The translations under genes and the position numbers were made by a program. 64,000 nucleotides of DNA from Paenibacillus sp. FSL K6-3182 (GTDB lineage: Bacteria > Bacillota > Bacilli > Paenibacillales > Paenibacillaceae). The first letter of the stretch is position 1; each line of letters opens with the position of its first letter. The stretch covers positions 2,351,501-2,415,500 of the forward strand of contig NZ_CP150265.1 of NCBI RefSeq assembly GCF_037976325.1, given 5' to 3'. The notes under the pieces were generated by a model that did not search any database, was not told the DNA's origin, and saw nothing but the letters and a program-made list of their open reading frames with translations. This document shows, piece by piece, positions 26,558 to 35,272 of this stretch.

Positions 26558-28778
26558 GTTCATCAAGCGTACTTCCCTTCGAGTAAAGCTTGCAGCAATC
26601 GCAGTTTGCGCATTACTTATTATCATTTTGGTTGTTATCCTGCAAGGAGATGAGCTCTCGCCGGCACAGGCGCTTGCCTACACTGGGATTAAGGAGAGAG
26701 TAGTGAGCAAGGCTCCTCTCTATGAAGGCGAGGCTTGGAAACCGCAAGCGGGAGCTGATGGTTTCGCAGAAGCACTAGCAAGCGAGAACTTCGCGCTTTA
26801 TATTCAGCCCGCAAGCACACAGATTGCTTTGGTTGATAAACGAACTGGCTACAGGTGGAGCAGCAATCCTTCAGAAGCTCAGCTAAGCAGCGAAACGGTT
26901 AAAGGTGTGCTGCTCGCCAACTTGAAATCGCCTTTTGTTCTCACTTATGTCAGGACACAAGGGAAGGATCAGACGATCAGGGAAGTGCTGAATGCGAATG
27001 ATCCGAAAGTGCAAACAACGCTGATCAAAACGGCAGAGGGACTTCAGGTTTCCTATGTTTTCCCGGAAAAACAGCTGGGCTTTACGATCCAATACGAGCT
27101 TACTGCAAAGGGGCTTAAGGTACGGATTCCAACGGAGGGAATTAAGGAGGACGGAGAATATGCCGTCTTTACGGTAGACTTGCTTCCCTACTTTGGCGCG
27201 GCTTCCTCAGAGGAGGATGGATATATTTTTGTTCCAGATGGACCAGGCGGCTTGATCCGATTTGACAGCGAGCGGGCTGGCGTGTCTAGAGGTTATATCC
27301 ATCAGGTATACGGCCTTGAACTAACCAATACCGGAAATTGGACGCGTTCAGGTGAGAGACGTGAGAATATTGCTTACCCGGTGTTCGGCATGAAACGAGG
27401 CAGCAATGCCTTTATGGCGGTGCTTACGGAGGGCGGTGATTCGGCGAATATTGCTGCGATGCCGCCAGGTCTTAAATCCAATATGTATAACGTATTTTCC
27501 AATCAGATTTACCGCGAGGAATATTTGTACAGAATGAGCCGGCTTGCCGCACCGCTTAAAGCGGTACAGAAACAGCGATTGGATACGGATAGAGAGGTTG
27601 AATATCGCTTTCTTAATGGAGATGACGCTGGTTATGTCGGAATGGCGAAGGCTTATCGAGATTATATGACGGAAACCGGTAAGCTGAACGAGCCGTTAAA
27701 GCCTGTTGAACACACCCCTCTGTATTTGAAAATTATGGGGGGCAACTATACGGAAGCCTTCAGCAAAATCAAATATATTACGGCAACGACCTTTCCGCAG
27801 GCAACGAATATCGTAAATGGGCTGCTGGAGAAGGGTGTCGCTAATCTGAAGGTCATTTATTACGGCTGGCAAAATCAAGGCGATTATGACCTTTATGACC
27901 GGTTTCCAATTGAGGAGTCGCTAGGCGGCGAGACGGCTGCCAAGGCTTTTGTCTCCAATATGACAAAGCATGGCATTGACGTCATGTTCGAGGATGATTT
28001 TGTCTGGATCGATTCGGACAATTCCGATTTATCTGGCAAAACGAACGGTATTCGCGGCATTGATGAAACGGTATTTGTTGATGAGGGATGGTTTATCAGC
28101 AAGCCGTCACGCACCGTTGCCATGGCCTATCAAACGATTGAGAAGCTGAAAGAGATTGGCATATCCGGCATTTTGTACAACTGGATGGGTGAAATGGTGT
28201 TCCATGACTATGATCCGTCAGGCATAGAAACTCGTTCGGACACGATTGCTGTATACGATGGCTTACTCGAATACACGCAGAAGACGCTTGGCACGGCTGG
28301 CGTATATCGCGGGAATGACTACGCAGTTGGTCAAAGCGATTTTATTGCTAATTTGCCGCATGAATCCAGCTATGATTTCATGGTCGACGAGACGGTTCCT
28401 TTTTATCCCATCGTGCTTCATGGTTATGTATCGTATTCGTTGGGAGATGGCAATCTTCGTAATGATGTAGAAACTGAGTTTTTAAAAGCCATTGAATACG
28501 GAGCTGTTCCTTCTTTCTTCCTCACACATGAGGATTCACGGAAGCTCAAGTACACGGCTGCGAGTTTCTTATTCAGCAGTCAATATGAGAAGTGGACAGA
28601 CCGCATTTTAAAGGAATACGAGGCTTTCGATTCCCTAGCAGGTTTGTATTCCCAAACGATTAAAAATCACGAAAAGCTGTCTGAAAATCGGTTTGCTACC
28701 GTTTATGAGGACGGCACACGGGTAATCGTCGATTATAACAGCAAGACGTTCGTCGTAGAGAAGGGAGTGGGCGCCTAA
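26550..28778 (+). CDS. DUF5696 protein, anchored, glycosidase-like
   Basis: A 742-residue protein with one N-terminal membrane anchor (about residues 12-31) and a large extracellular region of the DUF5696 type. The first half is beta-rich (LYIQPASTQIALVDKRTGYRW-like strands of a sandwich; DGPGGLIRF). The second half from about residue 390 has the alternating strand-helix pattern of a TIM barrel, with acidic strand ends in VIYYGWQNQGDYD, MFEDDFVWID, LYNWMGEMVF and SYDFMVDET. This recalls clan-D and GH101-like glycosidases, though I cannot name catalytic residues. GGAGGTG precedes ATG 26550. It lies between two permease pairs with overlaps on both sides (8 and 1 bases), so it must work with the transporters. 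Confidence 0.8.
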   Translation: MVEFIKRTSLRVKLAAIAVCALLIIILVVILQGDELSPAQALAYTGIKERVVSKAPLYEGEAWKPQAGADGFAEALASENFALYIQPASTQIALVDKRTGYRWSSNPSEAQLSSETVKGVLLANLKSPFVLTYVRTQGKDQTIREVLNANDPKVQTTLIKTAEGLQVSYVFPEKQLGFTIQYELTAKGLKVRIPTEGIKEDGEYAVFTVDLLPYFGAASSEEDGYIFVPDGPGGLIRFDSERAGVSRGYIHQVYGLELTNTGNWTRSGERRENIAYPVFGMKRGSNAFMAVLTEGGDSANIAAMPPGLKSNMYNVFSNQIYREEYLYRMSRLAAPLKAVQKQRLDTDREVEYRFLNGDDAGYVGMAKAYRDYMTETGKLNEPLKPVEHTPLYLKIMGGNYTEAFSKIKYITATTFPQATNIVNGLLEKGVANLKVIYYGWQNQGDYDLYDRFPIEESLGGETAAKAFVSNMTKHGIDVMFEDDFVWIDSDNSDLSGKTNGIRGIDETVFVDEGWFISKPSRTVAMAYQTIEKLKEIGISGILYNWMGEMVFHDYDPSGIETRSDTIAVYDGLLEYTQKTLGTAGVYRGNDYAVGQSDFIANLPHESSYDFMVDETVPFYPIVLHGYVSYSLGDGNLRNDVETEFLKAIEYGAVPSFFLTHEDSRKLKYTAASFLFSSQYEKWTDRILKEYEAFDSLAGLYSQTIKNHEKLSENRFATVYEDGTRVIVDYNSKTFVVEKGVGA

Positions 28779-29671
28779 TGCAAGCAAAAGCTAGAGTCCG
28801 TGCAGCGCGCCTTCATCTCTGGAAGCGCTACGGAATGGGACTGCTGTTCATGCTGCCATGGATTATTGGGTTTGCGATGTTCGTCATTATCCCGATTAGC
28901 TGGTCGTTATTTATGTCCTTTAACAAGGTGCAAGTAGCGGTCGGAGGATTTAAATATGAATGGGTCGGATTGCGCAATTTTCGGGATGCTTTTTTGAAGG
29001 ATAACATTTTCCCAATTGAACTTATCACTTATTTCCAAGAAATGCTGCTGATGGTTCCGATCATCGTTATTTTTGCCCTGCTGATCTCATTAATGCTGAA
29101 TCAGAAATTTCCTGGACGATTTATTTTCCGTGCGCTGTTTTTTCTTCCAGTTATTTTTGCAACAGGGCAAGTGCTCTCAGAGCTGTTCTTGCAAGGAGCT
29201 GGAGATATTCCATTCCTGGAGCAATACAATTTGCTTCCGATAGTTGAGGAATATGTTGGCAAGCAATTTGCAGAGACAGTAATGGCTGTTTTGGGCAAAG
29301 CGATTCTAATTTTATGGTATTCCGGTGTACAGATACTTATCTTTATTGCGGGTTTCCAGACGATTTCACCAACGATTTATGAGGCTGTGCGGATCGATGG
29401 CGCCTCCCCTTGGGACAGCTTCTGGAAAATAACGCTGCCAGCCTGTGTGCCATTCATCAGCTTGAATGTGCTCTACACGATTATCGACCTGTTCACATTC
29501 CCGCTTAATCCTGTGCTGAAGCATATCAAAGACAACATGTTTAAGGTCGATACCGGTTACGGCTACGCCAGTGCGCTCGCTTGGATTTATTTTGGACTCA
29601 TCTTCGCGCTGATCGCCCTCGTATTATGGCTGTTTAACCGGAGCCTCAAGACAAGGAGGGTACATTCATGA
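28778..29671 (+). CDS. sugar ABC transporter permease, MalF type
   Basis: First subunit of the second permease pair in the operon: 297 residues, six helices, EAA loop IYEAVRIDGASPWDSFWKI with TLPACVPFIS (about residues 202-226). The start overlaps the previous stop by one base (TAATG) and the stop overlaps the next start (ATGA). It probably pairs with the product at 29668 and with the lipoprotein at 31159. Confidence 0.93.
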   Translation: MQAKARVRAARLHLWKRYGMGLLFMLPWIIGFAMFVIIPISWSLFMSFNKVQVAVGGFKYEWVGLRNFRDAFLKDNIFPIELITYFQEMLLMVPIIVIFALLISLMLNQKFPGRFIFRALFFLPVIFATGQVLSELFLQGAGDIPFLEQYNLLPIVEEYVGKQFAETVMAVLGKAILILWYSGVQILIFIAGFQTISPTIYEAVRIDGASPWDSFWKITLPACVPFISLNVLYTIIDLFTFPLNPVLKHIKDNMFKVDTGYGYASALAWIYFGLIFALIALVLWLFNRSLKTRRVHS

Positions 29672-30651
29672 TTACTGCGATGAAGTCTGAGTTCGAGAAG
29701 GTTAGCCGCAGCGTAAGGGGAGTTCTTTGGGGCCGCAAAGCCCAGAAAACGAAAATGCTGGTGCTCGGACGAAGCTTGTCTGACGGATTGCTGGCGAAGC
29801 TCATCATTTATTTGCTGCTCTCGATTGTCGCTTATCTTTATTTACAGCCGATTCTTTATATGGTCAGCACGATGTTTAAGAACATGAGTGATCTCCTTGA
29901 TCCGACGGTAAAGTGGATTCCGCGTGAGATTACCTGGGAAAATGTGACGAAAGCGCTGAAAGGTCTGCAATACCCAGAAGCGCTCAGAAACACTGCCCTT
30001 ATATCGGTGACATGCTCGCTCGTACAGGTCATTATTTGTGCGATGACCGGCTACGCGCTTGCTAGGCTAGAGCTGCCATTCAAGGGACTTTTTACGGCGC
30101 TAATCATATTGACCTTCTTGATTCCGCCGCAGGTTATCATCATTCCGCTTTACGTTATATTCAGCAAGCTCGGCTTGTTGAATTCGATTTTTGTGTTTCT
30201 CATACCGGCTATATTCGGGCAAGGCCTTAAGGGAGCATTATTTATTCTCATTTTCCGGCAGTTTTTCAAAGCGCAGCCGCCAAGCTTGGAGGAGGCAGCG
30301 AAGCTGGACGGAGCTTCTACAGCGAGGCTGTTTTTCGGAATTATGCTGCCTCTTGCAAGGTCAGCGTGCTTAGTCGTGTTTCTCTTCTCATTTATTTGGT
30401 ACTGGAACATGTATTATGAGCCATCGATGTTTCTTACCAAAGGTTTCACGCCGCTGTCGATTCGCCTAGATATGCTGGAGGATGTGCTGAATCCGTCCTT
30501 ACTCGGTAATACGCGAACCATCGTTAATCCGATTACGGAGAGCACCAAAATGGCCGCAGCCTTCCTTATTATTTTACCGCCGATCATCGTGTTTATGTTC
30601 CTTCAGCGCTGGTTCGTTAGCGGTATTGAAAGAACGGGAATTGTTGAATAG
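29668..30651 (+). CDS. sugar ABC transporter permease, MalG type
   Basis: Second subunit of the second pair: 327 residues with a longer N-terminal cytoplasmic part (about 40 residues, basic). It has six helices and the EAA loop LEEAAKLDGASTARLFFGI with MLPLARSACL (about residues 208-234). It is the last gene of the coupled operon. Downstream come a CAGCAGCT/AGCTGCTG stem (30673-30715, no T run) and the 41-bp repeat array before the next receptor gene. Confidence 0.93.
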   Translation: MITAMKSEFEKVSRSVRGVLWGRKAQKTKMLVLGRSLSDGLLAKLIIYLLLSIVAYLYLQPILYMVSTMFKNMSDLLDPTVKWIPREITWENVTKALKGLQYPEALRNTALISVTCSLVQVIICAMTGYALARLELPFKGLFTALIILTFLIPPQVIIIPLYVIFSKLGLLNSIFVFLIPAIFGQGLKGALFILIFRQFFKAQPPSLEEAAKLDGASTARLFFGIMLPLARSACLVVFLFSFIWYWNMYYEPSMFLTKGFTPLSIRLDMLEDVLNPSLLGNTRTIVNPITESTKMAAAFLIILPPIIVFMFLQRWFVSGIERTGIVE

Positions 30652-30779
30652 TCCGCTGTCTACGCTAAGGTGCAGCAGCTCTTTAGGGGGGTGATGTTTC
30701 GGCAAACAGCTGCTGGAACGGTTTCAACGTTATAAAGAATGCTAAACCGCAAAAAACGAGGGGAAGGCTTACGAAACTA

Positions 30780-31144
30780 AGCTTATGCTTACGAAGCCAG
30801 TTTTGCTTCACAAAACTTAAAGCTTATGCTTACGAAGCTAGTTTTGCTTCACAAAACTTAAAGCTTATGCTTACGAAGCCAGTTTTGCTCTACAAAACTT
30901 AAAGCTTATGCTTACGAAGCCAGTTTTGCTTCACAAAACTTAAAGCTTATGCTTACGAAGCCAGTTTTGCTTCACAAAACTTAAAGCTTATGCTTACGAA
31001 GCTAGTTTTGCTTCACAAAACTTAAAGCTTATGCTTACGAAGCTAGTTTTGCTTCACAAAACTTAAAGCTTATGCTTACGAAGCTAGTTTTGCTTCACAA
31101 AACTAAGCTTATGCTTACGAAGCTAGTTTTGCTTCACAAAACTT
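30780..31144 (+). repeat. nine tandem 41-bp hairpin repeats in the leader of a binding-protein gene
   Basis: Units begin AGCTTATGCTTACGAAG at 30780, 30821, 30862, 30903, 30944, 30985, 31026, 31067 (39 bp) and 31106. Each contains the hairpin AGTTTTG-CTTCA-CAAAACT. The few differences fall in the loop (CTCTA in the third unit) or at one base before the stem (AAGCC versus AAGCT). In AAGCT units the flanks AAGCT/AGCTT can extend the stem. The last unit runs directly into TAGGAGGTC, the ribosome site of the gene at 31159. No spacers are present, so it is not CRISPR. Confidence 0.95.
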
Positions 31145-31158
31145 TAGGAGGTCAAAAA

Positions 31159-32529
31159 ATGAAAAACAAAAGCGCTTTGACATGGATGTTGTGTATGGTC
31201 TTGTTATTTTCAGTCGTTCTCTCGGCTTGCTCCGGCAATGGTGAAAAGAATAAAACGACTAACACTCCTTCTAATAATACAGCGACAGATGCACCTACCG
31301 ATGATGCAGCCAAACCGGCTACAGAAGAGAAGCATGAACCTGTTACGATTAAACTCATTTCATGGTCCGATTCTTACACGGAATTATACAAAATGTTTAA
31401 CGAAAAATATCCATGGATTACAATTGAACAGGTTCCTGTAAACGGCAAACCAATTATGGAGATCATCGCTACTTTGGAAGCGGCAGGAACACCAGCCGAT
31501 TTAACTTGGATCGACAGTGATTTGATCTCGTTTGACCAAGCTGGCTTGGTTGAGGATTTGACTCCTTATATCGAGAAGGATATGACATTCCAAGATGTTC
31601 AGCTGCCTCAAGGATTTTTTGATACGATGACGTATAAAGACAAAAAATTGGCTGTGCCATTCGTTGACGTACCGATGTGGATACTCGTCAATAAAGATTT
31701 GCTTGCTAAGCATGGTGTTGAAATGCCAGCAAATGATTGGACTTACGATGATTTCCGCGATGTAGCCAAAAAAATTACCGATCCAGAAGCAGGGGAATAT
31801 GGCTTAACGACACAGCCAGAATTTCAAATGCGTGTTCTTAGCACAAAAGCAATTGCTGACGGACATGCTGCAAACATTCATTACTTAAATGAAGATTTGA
31901 CACAAAGCTTGCTCAATACGCCAGATGTAATGAACGATGTTAGATGGCTTTCAGATTTTGTGTGGAAAGACGGCTCCATGCAGAGCAATGCAAAGGCAAA
32001 GGAACAAGGCGATGTATCGAGAGAATTTATTAACGGTAAAACGGGCTTTGCGATCGGCGGAGACTGGGTACTTCCAGGCCTCAAAAAAGATGCAAAATTT
32101 GAATGGGATGTTTTGCCTTTCCCAAGAGGAAAAGTAAGCCAACCAGGTTATAGTATTTATGGTCCGCTTTCACTGCTCAGCGGTTCCAAGCATAAAGAAG
32201 AAGCTTTCCTATGGATTAGCTTCCAATTCTCCAAAGTAGCGCAAAAATGGAAGATTGACCAAGGTGCAAATGCTTCGGTTATCGATCCTGAATTGACCGC
32301 TTATTATGATGAAACGCCAATGTGGGAAGGCAAAAACAAGGAAGCTGTAAAAATTGCAAAAGAAAATGCAAAAATTCAGCCAGGTGTAACCGTTCCTGCT
32401 TGGTCTGAATACAACTGGAACAATATTTTGAATGAAATTATTTTTGATGGAGCAGATATTAATAAACTGATTCCAGAAACGGAAAAATGGAATAAACGGA
32501 CACTAGAGGTTCGTGAATCGTTGAAATAA
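31159..32529 (+). CDS. sugar ABC transporter solute-binding lipoprotein (family 1)
   Basis: A 456-residue CUT1 receptor lipoprotein: signal peptide, lipobox LSAC (Cys near residue 23), Asn/Thr-rich linker, then a binding domain with PADLTW, VPFVDVPMWILVNKD, GEYGLTT and GANASVIDPELTAY. It is closely similar along its whole length to the receptor at 3586. ATG 31159 follows TAGGAGGTC; a longer in-frame reading from 31072 runs through the repeat array and is rejected. Its codon use is AT-richer than its paralogue, as expected for a highly expressed gene. It probably delivers sugar to the permeases at 28778/29668. A terminator follows at 32560. Confidence 0.93.
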   Translation: MKNKSALTWMLCMVLLFSVVLSACSGNGEKNKTTNTPSNNTATDAPTDDAAKPATEEKHEPVTIKLISWSDSYTELYKMFNEKYPWITIEQVPVNGKPIMEIIATLEAAGTPADLTWIDSDLISFDQAGLVEDLTPYIEKDMTFQDVQLPQGFFDTMTYKDKKLAVPFVDVPMWILVNKDLLAKHGVEMPANDWTYDDFRDVAKKITDPEAGEYGLTTQPEFQMRVLSTKAIADGHAANIHYLNEDLTQSLLNTPDVMNDVRWLSDFVWKDGSMQSNAKAKEQGDVSREFINGKTGFAIGGDWVLPGLKKDAKFEWDVLPFPRGKVSQPGYSIYGPLSLLSGSKHKEEAFLWISFQFSKVAQKWKIDQGANASVIDPELTAYYDETPMWEGKNKEAVKIAKENAKIQPGVTVPAWSEYNWNNILNEIIFDGADINKLIPETEKWNKRTLEVRESLK

Positions 32530-32559
32530 TCGGAGTCTACCTTTAGTAGGCTAATCTCG

Positions 32560-32606
32560 AAATCACCCTATGTCGCATGGTTTGCGGCAATAGGGTGATT
32601 TTTTTG
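32560..32606 (+). terminator. Rho-independent terminator
   Basis: 12-bp arms AAATCACCCTAT/ATAGGGTGATTT with an 18-base loop and a T run, ending the receptor transcript. Confidence 0.9.
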
Positions 32607-32788
32607 TATTAATAAGGTATGTAGATAGCCTAAGCTTAGTAATTCATATACTTAGTCATATAAAATAATTAATAATTTCAATATAAATATGTATTATTTA
32701 AGAAGTTTCAATCTAATTGGTTTAATTTACATAACATTTTAGTTAAACTGGTTTAATATAGATAAATTAACAGTGGGGGTTATCAAAA

Positions 32789-34774
32789 ATGAAGATGGGA
32801 TTACGCTCGTTGACGAATAAATTTATGCTAGTCATGGCCGTCGCATTAGTCATAATCGTAAGTGTGATTCTCATTTATGAATGGAAATCTACTCGTATAG
32901 CTGTTGAGCAGCAGCTTCTGGACAAGGGTCGCACGATGGTTTTATCGCTAGCTCGCACACTTGAGAATGTTACGGAGCAGGATTTTAAAACAGGTGTTGT
33001 GCTGGAGGATGGAACGAAATGGGATGGAAACAAGCTTAAAGAGGATTTTTTCAACGATACATTGACTGTAAATCCTGAAAGTGAGAAAGTGGCAGAAAAA
33101 AGACTAAAGGACTCATCCTATGCGGGGAAAGAATCGATTTTGTACAATGGAGAGTCCATTCCGCTATCTCAATATGAACTGAAATATGATAGTGCCTATG
33201 ACCGTTATACGGATTACCGCTGGCAAGGCATTATGGATAGTTTTCTGACGGAGGAAAATGTTATTTTTGCTATTGCAGGCGCTTATTCAGAAAATCCGAA
33301 TTTTGCGGGCTATATCCCAACACATAATAGCATTTACAGCCCCATGGGAGAAGAATCAAAAGATGCTTGGGGCGACGAGGGACTTCTTAGTCAAAACTAC
33401 CGGGCTAATCGGATTTTTAACGATAAAACAGGCTACAATGCCGCTACGAATACGAAGACGGATGATGTCCTTCTGCAAAAATATAATAGACTCATAGACG
33501 GGAAAACGGTAGAAACGTGGGATATTTCCTATCCTTTAATTATCGATGGCAAACATTGGGGCGGGGTACGTGTTGCATTGTCAAAAGAAAAGGCCGATGC
33601 GCTCATCGCTTCAGAAAGAACGATGGTTGTCATGCAATTTGGCGGCCTGATGGTTGTTGTATTGGTCGTTTTGTTTCTGCTATCACAATTTATGGTAGGA
33701 CGTAAGCTTCGTAATATTGTTCATGCAGCAATTAATCTTAATTCTAGCGAAGCGGATCTTACCTATCGTATAGAAAATAAAGGAAATGATGAAATTGCTC
33801 GCCTAGGCGAAGAAATCAATCATTTCATTGCCCATATGCAAGGCTTAATGCGGACGATTCGGAACAATGCCGCATCCGTATCGGATTTTGCAGGCCGATT
33901 AGGTGTAGGCTCGCAGCAAAGCCGAGAGCTCTCCTCGCAGCTTGCTTCCTCTGTGAATGAGATGGCAATTGGCGCGGAAAATCAAGCGGACGGAGCAGTT
34001 GAGGCAGCAAGGTCTATGGAGGAAATGGCGACGAGCGTAGGAAGGATTGCTCACTCCTCGAGCCAAATGTCGGAAGCGTCGAACGACATGCTGCAAGCAG
34101 CGGAGCTGGGTCATGAAAAATCGGATCATGCGGTTGGTCAAATGGAACGGCTTGGCGCGGCAACGGCTTCGATATCAAGAGTGATCGGACATCTTAATGA
34201 GCGCTCATCCGAAATCCAAGAGATGGCAGGCACGATTGCTGCTATTGCAAATCAGACGAATTTGCTCGCTCTAAACGCTGCTATAGAAGCGGCACATGCA
34301 GGGGAGTATGGCCGTGGATTTGCAGTAGTATCAAGTGAAGTAAGAAAACTGGCTGAACAGGCTTCGGCTCATGCGGGCCATATCGAAGAAACGATTAATG
34401 AGGTGCTAGCCTTGACTGCCGATGCTGTTGACGCTGTCACTGCAGGAGAGCAAGAAATGGAACAAGGATTACTCATCGTTCAGGAGCTGAAGGTATCTTT
34501 TGACACGATATGGAAGGAATCCCGCCTTGTTGCCTCACAAATTGAAGATGTATCTGCTTCAACGGAGGAGATGGCAGCAGGCAGTGAGGAAGTGAGCGCT
34601 TCCGTTGAATCGATGGCGCAGGTAGCCAAGGATACTTCCACTCATGCTGCGCAATCGGCAGCGGACACTGAGCGGCAAAATCAGCTCGCAGCTGAAACGC
34701 AGCAGCTTGCTTCATCTGTAAATGAGCTTTCGGAGGAGCTTCAGCGCTCGATTAAGAGATTCAAAATTGAGTAA
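32789..34774 (+). CDS. methyl-accepting chemotaxis protein
   Basis: Transmembrane chemoreceptor of 661 residues. Helix 1 is at about 12-30 and an extracellular sensing region spans about 31-275. Helix 2 is at about 280-302, a HAMP domain at about 305-360, and a signalling coiled coil at about 400-640. The highly conserved hairpin tip contains [23 protein letters not shown] 32789 is preceded by GTGGGGGTT. The AT-rich upstream region carries the element GGTTTAAT twice (about 32719 and 32749), possibly a regulatory site; no convincing sigma-D motif was found. The ligand is unknown, but the position next to sugar receptors suggests sugar-related taxis. Confidence 0.95.
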   Translation: MKMGLRSLTNKFMLVMAVALVIIVSVILIYEWKSTRIAVEQQLLDKGRTMVLSLARTLENVTEQDFKTGVVLEDGTKWDGNKLKEDFFNDTLTVNPESEKVAEKRLKDSSYAGKESILYNGESIPLSQYELKYDSAYDRYTDYRWQGIMDSFLTEENVIFAIAGAYSENPNFAGYIPTHNSIYSPMGEESKDAWGDEGLLSQNYRANRIFNDKTGYNAATNTKTDDVLLQKYNRLIDGKTVETWDISYPLIIDGKHWGGVRVALSKEKADALIASERTMVVMQFGGLMVVVLVVLFLLSQFMVGRKLRNIVHAAINLNSSEADLTYRIENKGNDEIARLGEEINHFIAHMQGLMRTIRNNAASVSDFAGRLGVGSQQSRELSSQLASSVNEMAIGAENQADGAVEAARSMEEMATSVGRIAHSSSQMSEASNDMLQAAELGHEKSDHAVGQMERLGAATASISRVIGHLNERSSEIQEMAGTIAAIANQTNLLALNAAIEAAHAGEYGRGFAVVSSEVRKLAEQASAHAGHIEETINEVLALTADAVDAVTAGEQEMEQGLLIVQELKVSFDTIWKESRLVASQIEDVSASTEEMAAGSEEVSASVESMAQVAKDTSTHAAQSAADTERQNQLAAETQQLASSVNELSEELQRSIKRFKIE

Positions 34775-34869
34775 TTTGTAGCTGAAGTAGATTTATGATG
34801 AAATACTAGTCATATGCGCATGAAATCGAATAGAGAATTGTACAAGTTGAAAAAAAACGGTCAGAACCT

Positions 34870-34898
34870 TTGTCTAATCCTTTCAAATTTGATACAAT
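34870..34898 (+). promoter_or_regulatory. putative promoter of the cobalamin-controlled transcript
   Basis: TTGTCT (34870-34875), 17-bp spacer and TACAAT (34893-34898), about 40 bases before the riboswitch begins. Confidence 0.5.
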
Positions 34899-34934
34899 TC
34901 ACAAAACAAGCACTTACAATTTCATAGAATAGCT

Positions 34935-35115
34935 AATATGGTGCTGCCGTGAATCTATCATTCACAAGCAGCTTAATAGGGAAGTTCGGTCAAAATCCGA
35001 CGCGGTCCCGCCACTGTATCGCGGAGCAGATGATCATGTTGTCCACTGTCATATCATGACGGGAAGGAGATCGTCTATGCAATGAAGCGAAGCCAGGAGA
35101 CCTGCCATAGGAGCG
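34935..35115 (+). promoter_or_regulatory. cobalamin riboswitch
   Basis: The conserved core is present in order: GGTGCTGCC near 34940, AATAGGGAA (34974-34982), GCGGTCCCGCCACTGT (B12-box region, 35002-35017), GGGAAGG (35061-35067) and GCGAAGCCAGGAGACCTGCC (35088-35107). It binds adenosylcobalamin-type ligands and should switch the downstream surface-protein genes off when B12 is abundant, via the terminator at 35207. Confidence 0.95.
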
Positions 35116-35206
35116 CTCTATATTTCTCACGAGGATGGGAGGGAGATGTTTATTCGTGCTTTTGCAATAGGTGGATTCCTATGCTTCCATGCGCACGTGT
35201 TTATCC

Positions 35207-35240
35207 AAACATCTTTCCACAAACGGAAAGATGTTTTTTT
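35207..35240 (+). terminator. riboswitch expression-platform terminator
   Basis: 12-bp stem AAACATCTTTCC/GGAAAGATGTTT with a 6-base loop and T run. The 5' arm can instead pair with GGGAGATGTTT at 35141-35151 (11 pairs including two G-U), giving a mutually exclusive antiterminator. The gene start is 33 bases downstream. Confidence 0.9.
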
Positions 35241-35272
35241 GTTGCCAAAAATGATTAAAGGGAGAGAAAACA

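Noticed and set aside
30780..31144. CRISPR array
   Set aside because: Units follow one another without variable spacers, the whole 41-bp unit is repeated, and no cas genes are present.
31072..31158. Longer N-terminus for the receptor gene, running through the repeats
   Set aside because: It would place the ribosome site TAGGAGGTC inside the gene and precede a normal lipoprotein signal peptide with repeat-encoded residues.
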